A DNA stretch of 64,000 nucleotides from Halorubrum sp. Atlit-26R (GTDB lineage: Archaea > Halobacteriota > Halobacteria > Halobacteriales > Haloferacaceae): assembly GCF_003666015.1 (NCBI RefSeq), contig NZ_QPLT01000004.1:124001-188000 (forward strand), written 5' to 3'. Below the pieces are notes generated by a model. The model did not search any database and was not told the origin of the DNA. It saw nothing but the letters and a program-made list of their open reading frames with translations. How positions within the stretch are numbered: position 1 is the stretch's first letter; each line of letters opens with the position of its first letter. Shown one piece after another: positions 50,677 to 58,861 of this stretch. The position numbers and the translations under genes are program-made.

Positions 50677-51573
50677 ATGTCGGAGGACGACGCGGCGTCG
50701 AACGGCGACGCGACGCCCGGCGACCGCGGTGACGCCGACCGGGGCACGGCCGTCGCAGTCACCCGGATCGAAGTCCCCGTCGACACGCGCGCCCCGGACG
50801 GAACGACGAACGCGTACGTCCTCGACGGACTGCTCGTCGACCCGGCGGCCCGGACCGACGCCCTCGACGCCGCGGTGGCGGAGCACGGGTCGGGCGACGC
50901 GGCCCTCCCCTCGGTCGAGGCGATCGCGGCCACCCACGCGCACCCGGACCACGTCGGCGCGGTCGCCGACTACGCCGCGATGACGAACGCGACGGTCGTC
51001 GCCCGCGAGGGCCACGCAGAGCGGTTCGCAGAGGCGGCCGGGGTCGAGCCGGACGAGACGGTCGCCCCGGGAGACACCGTCGGCCACACCGCGGTCCGCG
51101 TCGTGGACACGCCCGGACACGCCCCCGACCACGTCGCGTTCGCGGCCCAAAATTCGGCGACGGACCCGACGCGGTCCGTGCTGTGCTGCGGCGACCTCGC
51201 CGTCGCCGGGGGGAGCGTCGCGGTCGCCGCGCCCGAGGGCGACCTGTCCGCGTACCTCGCGAGCCTCGAACGGGTGCGCGACGCCGGCTACGACCGACTG
51301 CTCCCCGGACACGGGCCCGCGATCGACGACCCGGCAACGACGTGCGACCGGCTGATCGAGCATCGGTTGGCTCGCGAGCGCGACGTGGTCGCGGCGATCG
51401 ACGGCGGCGCCGCCGACCTCGACGCGGTCGTCGACGGCGCCTACGAGAAGGACCTTGCCGGCGTGCGAGACCTCGCGCTGGCGACGGTCGCCGCGCACGT
51501 CGAGAAGCTTGTCGCGGAGGGGCGGGTCGACGAGGCGTGGCGCGCGCGACTCGCCGACCGCGGCTTCGAGTAG
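50677..51573 (+). CDS. Metallo-beta-lactamase-fold hydrolase
   Basis: A 298-residue MBL protein with the zinc motif THAHPDHVGAV (HxHxDH), later VVDTPGHAPDHVAF and CCGDLAVAGG (metal-bridging Asp), and LLPGHGPAIDD. A C-terminal winged-helix-like region (DLDAVVDGAYEKDLAGVRDLALATVAAHVEKLVAEGRVDEAW) is typical of LACTB2-like proteins. The ATG is 3 bp after the radical SAM stop, so they are co-expressed. The substrate is unknown. Confidence 0.88.
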   Translation: MSEDDAASNGDATPGDRGDADRGTAVAVTRIEVPVDTRAPDGTTNAYVLDGLLVDPAARTDALDAAVAEHGSGDAALPSVEAIAATHAHPDHVGAVADYAAMTNATVVAREGHAERFAEAAGVEPDETVAPGDTVGHTAVRVVDTPGHAPDHVAFAAQNSATDPTRSVLCCGDLAVAGGSVAVAAPEGDLSAYLASLERVRDAGYDRLLPGHGPAIDDPATTCDRLIEHRLARERDVVAAIDGGAADLDAVVDGAYEKDLAGVRDLALATVAAHVEKLVAEGRVDEAWRARLADRGFE

Positions 51574-51612
51574 TCCGCTCGCCGCAACTCCGACGAACCC
51601 GCTCCGGTTCCC

Positions 51613-52233
51613 CTACGGCTCCGCCTCGAGCTCGCCGACGACCTCGGAGAGCGGCGTCTCCGTCACGTCGACGAAGCGGCCGCCCGCGGCGACGATGCCG
51701 CCGTCGGTCTCGGGGTCGTCGCCGACGTGGACGAGCCCCGTCGTCGTCGCGTCGAGCGCCTCGGCCGCCGCCTCGAACGCGGAGGGATGCGGCTTCCGCC
51801 AGCCGCAGCCGACGCTCGTCGTGACCGCGTCGAACTCGCCGCGGAGCCCCGCGCGGATCAGCGTCCGCGGAACGAGCTCGGGGACCGCGCAGTTCGAGAG
51901 CAGGCCCACCGGGCCGCGCTCGCTCGCGCCGCGGACCGCGTCGAGCGCGTCGTCGCGCCGGGTCACGTCCGGATCGAACGCCGCGATCACGGCGTGTCTG
52001 GCGACGTTCCGCTCCGCGTCGACGCCGCGGGAGTCGAGCGCGCGGGCGACGTGCGCCGGGAGGGGGACCTCCGCCCCGGCCGGCGCCTCGACGTGCTGCT
52101 CGCCGTACGCGACGTGCCAGTCGTCGGGGACCGCCACGCCGCGGGACTCCAGTTCGCGCGCGACCGCTTCCGCCGGGTCCGCCGGGTACTCGACGTCGAC
52201 GAGGGTCCCGAAGAGGTCGAAAGTGACTGCCAC
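51613..52233 (-). CDS. HAD-superfamily phosphatase
   Basis: A 206-residue HAD hydrolase with a GTG start at 52233, putting motif I at the N-terminus (VTFDLFGTLVDVEYP). Motif II is VGLLSNCAVPEL, the Lys is in GCGWRKPHPSAF, and motif III is VHVGDDPETDGGIVAAG. The cap lies between residues ~15 and ~85. The substrate is unknown. The open frame upstream of 52233 runs over the neighbouring gene and is not used. Confidence 0.88.
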   Translation of the reverse strand: MAVTFDLFGTLVDVEYPADPAEAVARELESRGVAVPDDWHVAYGEQHVEAPAGAEVPLPAHVARALDSRGVDAERNVARHAVIAAFDPDVTRRDDALDAVRGASERGPVGLLSNCAVPELVPRTLIRAGLRGEFDAVTTSVGCGWRKPHPSAFEAAAEALDATTTGLVHVGDDPETDGGIVAAGGRFVDVTETPLSEVVGELEAEP

Positions 52234-52328
52234 GATACCCCTGTTACGAGCAAACCAAGATTGAACCTGTCGGTCGGGGAGACGGGGTTCGACGCGCGTC
52301 AAATGGGCCGTTCGCCGGGGCGCCGCGG

Positions 52329-52811
52329 TCAGATCATCGACGCGAGGTGGAGCGTGTACAGCCGGTAGAGCCCGGTCACCCACGCGCAGAGCCACAGGAG
52401 CATGAAGCCGGCGACGCCGGCGCGGAGCCGCTTCCGCCAGTGGCCCATGTCCTCGTGGATCTCGTCGATGTCGACGTCGAGGTCCTCGTAGGCGTCCGCG
52501 TTCCGCTTCGCCTGGAAGATCCGCACGATACCGGTGAGCGCGAACGCCAGGAGGGCGTACGCCTGGACGCCGAAGAACGCGTGGAGGATCGCCATTCCCG
52601 TCAGCTGATCGAGGACGCGCGGGATCATCCACCCGACGATGGGGACGGTCGTGAGCACCAGTCCCGCGACGATGTACCGCAGGTGCCGCATCAGCACGTT
52701 CCACGACACCGTCTCCGCGTCGATCATGATCCAGGCGCCGTACAGGAGGAAGGGGAGGCTCGTCGTCACGGACACCCCGGCGAGCGCCGCGATGACCGAC
52801 TCGTCGACCAT
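52329..52811 (-). CDS. Membrane protein next to the cytochrome b cluster (DUF7321-like)
   Basis: A 160-residue protein from the ATG at 52811 with four membrane segments (VIAALAGVSVTTSLPFLLYGAW, IVAGLVLTTVPIVGWMI, LHAFFGVQAYALLAFALTGIV, AGFMLLWLCAWVTGLYRLY) and an acidic loop (YEDLDVDIDEIHEDMGHWRK). The single His in helix three could bind haem. It is divergent from the cluster that follows, and I believe the family is DUF7321. Function unknown. Confidence 0.7.
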   Translation of the reverse strand: MVDESVIAALAGVSVTTSLPFLLYGAWIMIDAETVSWNVLMRHLRYIVAGLVLTTVPIVGWMIPRVLDQLTGMAILHAFFGVQAYALLAFALTGIVRIFQAKRNADAYEDLDVDIDEIHEDMGHWRKRLRAGVAGFMLLWLCAWVTGLYRLYTLHLASMI

Positions 52812-52950
52812 GTGAGCGGCTACGTGCTCCGGCGCGTAAAGCCCCGCGATCCGCGTCCGGCGACGCCGTCTCCGGAGGTGCGGTCCCGGGCCCCCGGCGG
52901 CCGGGCGCGGACGAAAACAGTTAGCGTCAGGAGCACGTAGCGCCGGGGTG

Positions 52951-53880
52951 ATGGAGGACACCTCGACGCGGTCGGAGTCGGAGTCGCCGCCGGAGGAGTC
53001 GGCCGATCCGGCGTCCGACGGTTCGGACGACCGCACGTCACCCGACGACGGCGAGTCCGCGGCGGGCGAGGGCGACCGATCCGCGGCGGCCGACGTCGAC
53101 GATCCCGCGACGGCCGACGCCGAGGGGACGCGAGCGGACGAGAGCGACATCGAGGCCCTCCGCGAGCGCGTCGAGTCGGAGTACGACTTCGACGACTTCG
53201 GCCCCTCCGACATGGCGCAGATGAGCGCCGAGGAGTGGGACGCCGCCTTCGACCCGGACACGTGGATCACCGGCGACCGGCTCCTCGAGCGCGTCGACGC
53301 TGAGCTGAAGTCGCGGATCGCGACCCGCGACGTGTTCGGCGTCTTGGAGCGCGTCCGCGAGGACGGCGAGGAGCGCATCCTCGTCTACTCCGACGAGGGG
53401 TACGCGATCATCCGCCCCACGGGCGAGGTGCGCGGCGAGGGAACGGTGCTTCGGGACATCGAGCCGGTCGTCGCGCTCGCGGCGATGGAGTCGTACGACG
53501 TGCCCGAGCCGCCGGAGAACTGGTCGCTCCCGCACCCGGACAGCGTCCCGGAGGGCTCCGGCGAGTTCGGCAACCTCGTGGTGCAGGCCGTCGCCGCGGT
53601 CCAGGTGCTCGCCGGCGCGGCGCTCCTCGTCGCGAGCGCCGTGGCCGACCTCGGGACGATCGTCGCGCCGGCGATGGGCGTCGTCTTCCTCCTGGTCGGC
53701 CTCTTCCTCTTCGCGATGGTGGCGAACGCGCGGCTCTCGGACCGGTTCCGCTCGGAGGAGTACCGGGACCGGCTGCGCGCGCTCCGCGAGGCGAAGGAGC
53801 GGCCCGGGTTCGTCCCCCTCGAAGACGGCGCCGCGACCGACGAGGACGCCGACGCAGCGGAGCGCGATCGAGGGGAGTAA
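52951..53880 (+). CDS. Acidic membrane-anchored protein of the cytochrome b cluster (DUF7319-like)
   Basis: A 309-residue protein from the ATG at 52951. The first ~80 residues are acidic and disordered. The middle (residues ~95-205) is a soluble domain (DMAQMSAEEWDAAF, RVDAELKSRIATRDVFGVLERV). Two membrane segments follow (VVQAVAAVQVLAGAALLVASAV and IVAPAMGVVFLLVGLFLFAMV), and a charged end. It precedes the halocyanin gene and probably belongs to the same respiratory complex, going by position. I believe the family is DUF7319. Confidence 0.7.
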   Translation: MEDTSTRSESESPPEESADPASDGSDDRTSPDDGESAAGEGDRSAAADVDDPATADAEGTRADESDIEALRERVESEYDFDDFGPSDMAQMSAEEWDAAFDPDTWITGDRLLERVDAELKSRIATRDVFGVLERVREDGEERILVYSDEGYAIIRPTGEVRGEGTVLRDIEPVVALAAMESYDVPEPPENWSLPHPDSVPEGSGEFGNLVVQAVAAVQVLAGAALLVASAVADLGTIVAPAMGVVFLLVGLFLFAMVANARLSDRFRSEEYRDRLRALREAKERPGFVPLEDGAATDEDADAAERDRGE

Positions 53881-53975
53881 TCCGACGATTTCGACGGTTT
53901 CAGCCCCCGAGACCTCCTCCACGTCGGCAGTTTCAGTCGGTGGGTTTAAGCGAACCCCGTCCCGAGTGAGCCTGT

Positions 53976-54623
53976 ATGAAAAGGCGGGACTTCGTGCGGA
54001 CGGCCGGCGGCGCGACCGCCGCCGTCGCGGCCTCCGCCGGGGCGACCGGAACGGTGGCTGCACAGGAGGTACAGCCCGACTGGCCGAGCGGGGCGGCCGA
54101 CGGCAACGTCGGGTCGTACACCGACGCCCGCGGCCAAGACGAGGTGACCATCTCGGTCGGCGCCGGCAGCGACGGCCTCGCGTTCGATCCGACGCTGGTG
54201 TGGGTCGACGAGGGAACGACGATCGTTTGGGAGTGGACCGGTAACGGCGGCGACCACAACGTCCAGACGGTCGACGACGGTGGCCCGGCCAGCCTCGACA
54301 GCGGCAACCCCGTCGGCGAGGAGGGGTACACCTACGAGTACGAGACGTCCGGCGAGGACGCCGGCATCACCCACTACCACTGCGTCCCCCACACCGCGGT
54401 CGGCATGCACGGCGGCATCGCAGTCGGCGGGGACGTCGCCACCGTCGAGACCGGCGGCGCGAGCACCGGGTGGCCGGAGGACATCGCCAAGGTAGGCGTC
54501 CCCCTCCACGCTCACTGGGTCGGGATCTCCGCGATGCTCGGCATCGGGCTGACGTTCGTGTTCACGTTCTACATGCTCAAGTACGGCGAGTCGGCCCACA
54601 CGGGCCACGGAGGTGCCAGATGA
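53976..54623 (+). CDS. Membrane-anchored halocyanin
   Basis: A 215-residue blue-copper protein. The N-terminus MKRRDFVRTAGGATAAVAAS is a Tat signal. The plastocyanin-like domain has the type 1 copper ligands: His in GGDHNVQT, then Cys, His and Met in HYHCVPHTAVGMHGG. A C-terminal membrane helix (ISAMLGIGLTFVFTFYMLK) anchors it outside the cell. It is the likely electron acceptor of the cytochrome b complex coded just downstream; it overlaps the next gene by 4 bp (ATGA). Confidence 0.9.
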   Translation: MKRRDFVRTAGGATAAVAASAGATGTVAAQEVQPDWPSGAADGNVGSYTDARGQDEVTISVGAGSDGLAFDPTLVWVDEGTTIVWEWTGNGGDHNVQTVDDGGPASLDSGNPVGEEGYTYEYETSGEDAGITHYHCVPHTAVGMHGGIAVGGDVATVETGGASTGWPEDIAKVGVPLHAHWVGISAMLGIGLTFVFTFYMLKYGESAHTGHGGAR

Positions 54624-55009
54624 GCTCCGGCGGCTCCTCGTACGGCGACATCCACCGGTACGAGCCGGCCCGCGAGAGCACCGCCGCCGCGATCGCGATC
54701 GTCCTGCTCACCGTCATCGAAGTCGTGTTCGTCGCCCTGTTCACCTACGGACTGATGTCCGCGTGGGCGTCGACGGAGGCGGGGAACATGTACGTCGGTG
54801 CGCTGTTGGCCTTCATCTTTATTGATCTCGCGTTCATCCTTCTCCTATACCGGAAGGAGTTCCTGCCGGACGTGATGATCGTGAAAAAGCGCCGCCGCAA
54901 GTGGGAGGATCTGTACGTCCGCGAAGAGGACAAGGAGGGCAAGGGTATCGACACCGGCGGCCTCACGGAGACGCTGAAGCGCGCGGTGTACCCGTACTAC
55001 AAGAAGTGA
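54620..55009 (+). CDS. Small membrane subunit (DUF7318-like)
   Basis: A 129-residue protein with two membrane segments (AAIAIVLLTVIEVVFVALFTYGL and GALLAFIFIDLAFILLLY) and a basic, soluble end (MIVKKRRRKWEDLYVREEDKEGK). The ATG overlaps the halocyanin stop, and the cytochrome b gene follows after 7 bp, so it is probably a small subunit of that complex. I believe the family is DUF7318. Confidence 0.75.
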   Translation: MSSGGSSYGDIHRYEPARESTAAAIAIVLLTVIEVVFVALFTYGLMSAWASTEAGNMYVGALLAFIFIDLAFILLLYRKEFLPDVMIVKKRRRKWEDLYVREEDKEGKGIDTGGLTETLKRAVYPYYKK

Positions 55010-55016
55010 TTCGACA

Positions 55017-55826
55017 ATGAGTCTGAAAAAACAAGACGACATGGACCACAACGCGTGGCTCAAGAGTCAGGATCTCACGGCCATCGAGACGGCGTTCCTG
55101 ACCACGCTCATCTGGCTGGACAAGCGGCTCCGCATCGTCGACTACCTCGAGCTGCTGGAGACGATGTACTACCGCGCGAACCTCCAGATGCCGAAGAGCC
55201 ACACCGAGCAGTACGACCTCGACAACAAGTTCTGGTACTGGTACCCGCTGTACTCGCTCGGGTCCCTATCCATCATCGCGTACCTGCTTGCGGCCGTCTC
55301 GGGCGCCATGCTCGGGTTCTACTACGCGCCGTCGACCGCGGGCGCGGCGGCGCAGGGCGACCCCACCGCCGCGTACGACTCGATGGTGATGATCATGCAG
55401 GACGTCCAGTTCGGCTTCATGCTCCGGTCGATCCACCGCTGGGCGGCGCAGTTCATGGTGGCGGCGGTGTTCCTCCACATGCTGCGCGTCTACTTCACCG
55501 GCGCGTACAAGGAGCCGCGCGAGGTCAACTGGATCCTCGGCGTCGTGCTCATCGCCCTGACGCTGCTGTTCGGCTTCTCCGGGTACGTCCTCCCGTGGAA
55601 GCAGCTGTCCTTCTGGGCGGCGCAGATCGGCGTCGAGCTGGCGCTCGCGACCCCCATCGTGGGCGAGTGGGCGGCCCAGCTGCTGTTCGGCGGGTTCACC
55701 CTCGGACAGGCGACGCTCGTGAGAATGTACATCCTGCACGTGTTCGTGCTGCCGTTCGTGGTCACCGCGCTCATCGCGATCCACGTCGGCATCGTCTGGG
55801 TGCAGGGCATCGCGGAGCCGCACTAA
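55017..55826 (+). CDS. petB: Cytochrome b N-terminal subunit (b6-like)
   Basis: A 269-residue cytochrome b with four membrane helices. Two His pairs bind the two b haems: HRWAAQFMVAAVFLH (13 residues between) and HVFVLPFVVTALIAIH (14 between). A 14-residue second gap is the cytochrome b6 pattern, whereas mitochondrial-type cytochrome b has 13. The position of the extra-haem Cys of chloroplast b6 appears to be Ser (LYSLG). With the next gene it oxidises menaquinol and passes electrons towards halocyanin. The gene is split in two, as in b6f. Confidence 0.93.
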   Translation: MSLKKQDDMDHNAWLKSQDLTAIETAFLTTLIWLDKRLRIVDYLELLETMYYRANLQMPKSHTEQYDLDNKFWYWYPLYSLGSLSIIAYLLAAVSGAMLGFYYAPSTAGAAAQGDPTAAYDSMVMIMQDVQFGFMLRSIHRWAAQFMVAAVFLHMLRVYFTGAYKEPREVNWILGVVLIALTLLFGFSGYVLPWKQLSFWAAQIGVELALATPIVGEWAAQLLFGGFTLGQATLVRMYILHVFVLPFVVTALIAIHVGIVWVQGIAEPH

Positions 55827-55830
55827 TCCA

Positions 55831-56619
55831 ATGACCGACGACACCACACCCATGACGGACGGAGGCACCGACGACGAGGCGCGGACCGACGGCGGCCCGC
55901 CGGCGACGGTCCCGCCGGACGACGAGACGCCGACCTGGTCCGACCGGAAGGAGCGCAGCCAGGGGCTCGCACAGCTCACCTACCAGTACTTCGAGCGCTC
56001 CCGACGCGAGGACGAGGACCTGCGCGCGGAGTCGACGTACGTCGAGCGCGACGTGCTCGGCTTCCCGACGTGGCCCCACGAGACGATCCGGAACCTCGCT
56101 ATCACCTCGTTTTTCCTCGGGATGATCCTGCTCGTGGCCTCGATCCTGCCGTCGCACTTCGGCGACCCGGCGAACGCCGGCTCCACGCCGGCGATCATCC
56201 TGCCCGACTGGTACCTCTACTGGTCGTTCGGCCTGCTGAAGCTCAGCCCGATCAACCCCGACCTCGCCGTGTTGGGCGGTAACATCATCGTGTCCAACGA
56301 GCTGTACGGGCTCATCGCCCACGGCGCCATCTTCGGCGTCATCACGCTCGTCCCCTTCCTCAACAAGGGCAACGCGCGGCGTCCCGTGGAGGAGCCCGGG
56401 TGGGCCGCGCTCGGCGTGACCGGGGTCATCCTGGCGATCACGCTGGCAGTGCTGGCCATCCAGAACTTCTTCCCGGTCCCGCTCGAGCTGCTGTTCTCGC
56501 TCGTGTTCATGCTCCCCGTCGCGGGCGGCGTCATCACCTACGCGGTGTTGAAGACGATGCGCGAGGGGTACATGTACGACCTCAACCGCCGGTACTACAT
56601 GCTGCGGCCGCCGAAGTAA
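55831..56619 (+). CDS. petD: Cytochrome b C-terminal subunit (subunit IV-like)
   Basis: A 262-residue protein: ~75 acidic residues, then four membrane helices. The quinol-site motif of the family is PEWY; here it is PDWYLYWSFGLLKLS at about residues 127-140. A loop (NPDLAVLGGNIIVSNELY) and two further helices finish it, one more than the three-helix subunit IV. It completes the split cytochrome b started by the previous gene, 4 bp upstream. Confidence 0.88.
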   Translation: MTDDTTPMTDGGTDDEARTDGGPPATVPPDDETPTWSDRKERSQGLAQLTYQYFERSRREDEDLRAESTYVERDVLGFPTWPHETIRNLAITSFFLGMILLVASILPSHFGDPANAGSTPAIILPDWYLYWSFGLLKLSPINPDLAVLGGNIIVSNELYGLIAHGAIFGVITLVPFLNKGNARRPVEEPGWAALGVTGVILAITLAVLAIQNFFPVPLELLFSLVFMLPVAGGVITYAVLKTMREGYMYDLNRRYYMLRPPK

Positions 56620-56701
56620 TCGGCCGACCCAGTCCGCTGCGGTCCCGCTGCCGAAGCGCGGCCGGGCTCCTGCCCCCGCCGTTCCGACGCTCCGTATTCC
56701 C

Positions 56702-57133
56702 ATGTCATCCTCAACAGACGGCGACGCATCGCAGGCGTTCGACGAGACCGGCGATCCGATCGCGACCGACGACGACGCCGACCCGCGCAACGAGCCGACG
56801 GGCCCGCGAGAGGGGGCGAGCGGCCGGGAGGTCGTCGTCCCCTTCCGGCTGTACAAGGCCGTCACCGTCTTCTCGACGCTCGCCGCGGTCGTCACCTACT
56901 TCGTCGGGTTCACGCTCATCGACGCCGCGACGCTTCAGATAAGCTTCGTCCGGACGACCATCGTCTACCTGCTCGACAGCGCCGGAATCTTGCCGCCGGA
57001 GGACGTGCTCGTAGCGATACTGGCGATCACCGGCGTCGGCTTCATCGTCCTCGGGACCGCCGTGTACGTCCTCGGGACCCGGTTCCGCGGACAAGGGATG
57101 GGAAAGTCTCAAGACGACTCCAGCGAAACGTGA
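56702..57133 (+). CDS. Small membrane protein of the cytochrome b cluster (DUF7315-like)
   Basis: A 143-residue protein: acidic, disordered start, then two membrane segments (LYKAVTVFSTLAAVVTYFVGFTL and VLVAILAITGVGFIVLGTAVYVL) around a loop. It ends polar. The next gene starts 4 bp downstream. The role is presumably assembly or stabilisation of the complex; I believe the family is DUF7315. Confidence 0.72.
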   Translation: MSSSTDGDASQAFDETGDPIATDDDADPRNEPTGPREGASGREVVVPFRLYKAVTVFSTLAAVVTYFVGFTLIDAATLQISFVRTTIVYLLDSAGILPPEDVLVAILAITGVGFIVLGTAVYVLGTRFRGQGMGKSQDDSSET

Positions 57134-57137
57134 GATA

Positions 57138-57422
57138 ATGGCAGACGAGTTCATGAAGGGCTTCGCCCTGTTCGCGATCGGCGGTCTCGGGTGGATCACC
57201 TTCGGCGGCTGGTACCGGACGCCGTCGTACTACCAGGTGTCACAGCTCGTGAACCCGGCGGAGGGCGTGAACACGGCGTACGGCGAGGTCGGCCTGCTCG
57301 CGGGCGACGTGTTGTTCTGGCTGATGGTCCTCGGCGCGCTGACGTTCTGGGTGCTCATCCCCGCCAGCCGGCAGCTCCGCGACGCCCTCGACGACGGCGA
57401 CGACGACGCGGCCGCGAACTGA
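57138..57422 (+). CDS. Small membrane protein of the cytochrome b cluster (DUF7314-like)
   Basis: A 94-residue protein with two membrane segments (MKGFALFAIGGLGWITFGGWY and LLAGDVLFWLMVLGALTFWVL) and an acidic end. It is the last gene of the tightly packed run 53976-57422. I believe the family is DUF7314. The function is unknown beyond its place in the cluster. Confidence 0.72.
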   Translation: MADEFMKGFALFAIGGLGWITFGGWYRTPSYYQVSQLVNPAEGVNTAYGEVGLLAGDVLFWLMVLGALTFWVLIPASRQLRDALDDGDDDAAAN

Positions 57423-57533
57423 ACGCACCCTCTCGTCTCGCTTTCTCCGTCCGTTCCGCCGCCCGAGAGCGGCGGCGACGGTCCTCGCCGACGAACCGAG
57501 AGCTTTTCACCGCCGCTCGCCCCAGCCTCGCGC

Positions 57534-58280
57534 ATGAGTGAGCCGACGCGCCGCCTCGCGGTTCTGGGCGACGGCGACCCGGCGGCGGCGATCCGATCCG
57601 CGGTCGACGGCGCGGGCGCCCGTCTCGTCGACCGCACCGAGGCGGACGCGGTCGTCGCCGTCGGGGACGCCGCGCTTCGGGAGGCGATGCGCGCGGCCGC
57701 GACCGGAGACGCGCGGTCGGCTCCGATTCTCCCGGTCGGGGACGGTCGTCACGCGGTCGACCCGGACCGCGGGACCGAGCGCGTCGCGGAGGTCGTCGAC
57801 GGACTCGGCGGGTCGACGGGCGCGGTCGACGGGTTCGCTCGCGTCGCGCACCCGGTCTTGGCGGTCGACGGCGCCGGCGACGCCCCCCGTCGGTTCGCGG
57901 CCGCGGACGTCGCCTTCGTGACGGCGGAGCCGGCCCGGATCTCCGAGTACGGGATCGCCTTTTCCGACGGGGAGTCGGTCTCGGTGCGCGCTGACGGCGC
58001 CGTGGTCGCGACGCCGCTCGGGAGCGACGGCTACGCGGCGGCGGCCGGCGGGGCGGTCGTGTCGCCCGGCGGCGGCCTCTCGGTCGTCCCCGTTTCGCCG
58101 TTCACGACTCGCCCCGAGACGTGGGTCGCGAGCGGCGGCGTCCGCGTCACGATCGAGCGCGAGGCGGAACCGGTCGCGCTGGTCGTCGACGGCGATCGCC
58201 GCGGGACCGTCGAGCCGCACCGCGCGGTCGGCGTCGAGATCGCGGCGACGGTCGATCTCCTCTCGGCGACGGCGGAGTGA
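57534..58280 (+). CDS. Degenerate NAD kinase-like protein
   Basis: A 248-residue protein resembling ATP-NAD kinases in the second half: ATPLGSDGYAAAAGGAVVSP corresponds to the TPTGSTAYxxSAGGP segment, followed by VVPVSPFT. The first half has VVAVGDAALREAM where active kinases have the GGDG motif needed for NAD/ATP binding, so GGDG is lost. It is likely a non-kinase paralogue, perhaps a nucleotide sensor; that is inference. A true NAD kinase should be elsewhere in the genome. Confidence 0.7.
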   Translation: MSEPTRRLAVLGDGDPAAAIRSAVDGAGARLVDRTEADAVVAVGDAALREAMRAAATGDARSAPILPVGDGRHAVDPDRGTERVAEVVDGLGGSTGAVDGFARVAHPVLAVDGAGDAPRRFAAADVAFVTAEPARISEYGIAFSDGESVSVRADGAVVATPLGSDGYAAAAGGAVVSPGGGLSVVPVSPFTTRPETWVASGGVRVTIEREAEPVALVVDGDRRGTVEPHRAVGVEIAATVDLLSATAE

Positions 58281-58366
58281 GGGGGCTGCTCCCTCACGCC
58301 CAACGGCGTCCGCGGCCCCGTCGCGGGAGCGCCGATCGGAAACACTCTAATACGTCGTGAACGGAA

Positions 58367-58819
58367 ATGGTGGATATGGACCCACTGCAGTTCCTCGTTC
58401 CCCTCGGCTGGCTGGCGGCCGCCGGGCCGGCGCTGCCGTACGCGATCTTCGTGATGACCGTCGCGAACCTCGCGACCCGGCACCTCGCGCACAGGCGACA
58501 CGTCGATCAGGGACAGGAGGCGGACAGCGTGGAGGCGTATACGCCGCACGTGTTCACCAACGTCGGGCTCGTCCTCCTGTCGTTCGTATACATCCTCGTT
58601 GCGCCCGTGCGAGGGACGATCCTGTCGGTCCTCGTCCTGGCGATGTTCATCGCCGACTTCTTCGAGCTGGAGGCGCGCAACGTCGAGGCACGCAACGACA
58701 TGGAGATCGAGGCGCCGAAGAGCTCGATCGCCGCCTCGCTGGTCGTGTTAGTGTGGACGTCGTACTTCGCGCTGTTCTTCGTCGTCGAAGGGATCTGGAA
58801 CCAGTTCGTCGTCGCCTGA
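58367..58819 (+). CDS. Four-helix membrane protein (DUF7313-like)
   Basis: A 150-residue protein (ATG at 58367; 58376 is also possible). Four membrane segments: LQFLVPLGWLAAAGPALPYAI, VGLVLLSFVYILVA, ILSVLVLAMFIADFFELEA and SLVVLVWTSYFALFFVVEGIW. Loops are His- and Glu-rich (HLAHRRHVDQGQEADSVEAY). I believe the family is DUF7313, which travels with this cytochrome cluster. Function unknown. Confidence 0.7.
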   Translation: MVDMDPLQFLVPLGWLAAAGPALPYAIFVMTVANLATRHLAHRRHVDQGQEADSVEAYTPHVFTNVGLVLLSFVYILVAPVRGTILSVLVLAMFIADFFELEARNVEARNDMEIEAPKSSIAASLVVLVWTSYFALFFVVEGIWNQFVVA

Positions 58820-58861
58820 CGGACCTCGCCCCCGACCGCGGTTTCCCTTTCCGCCCTCCGC

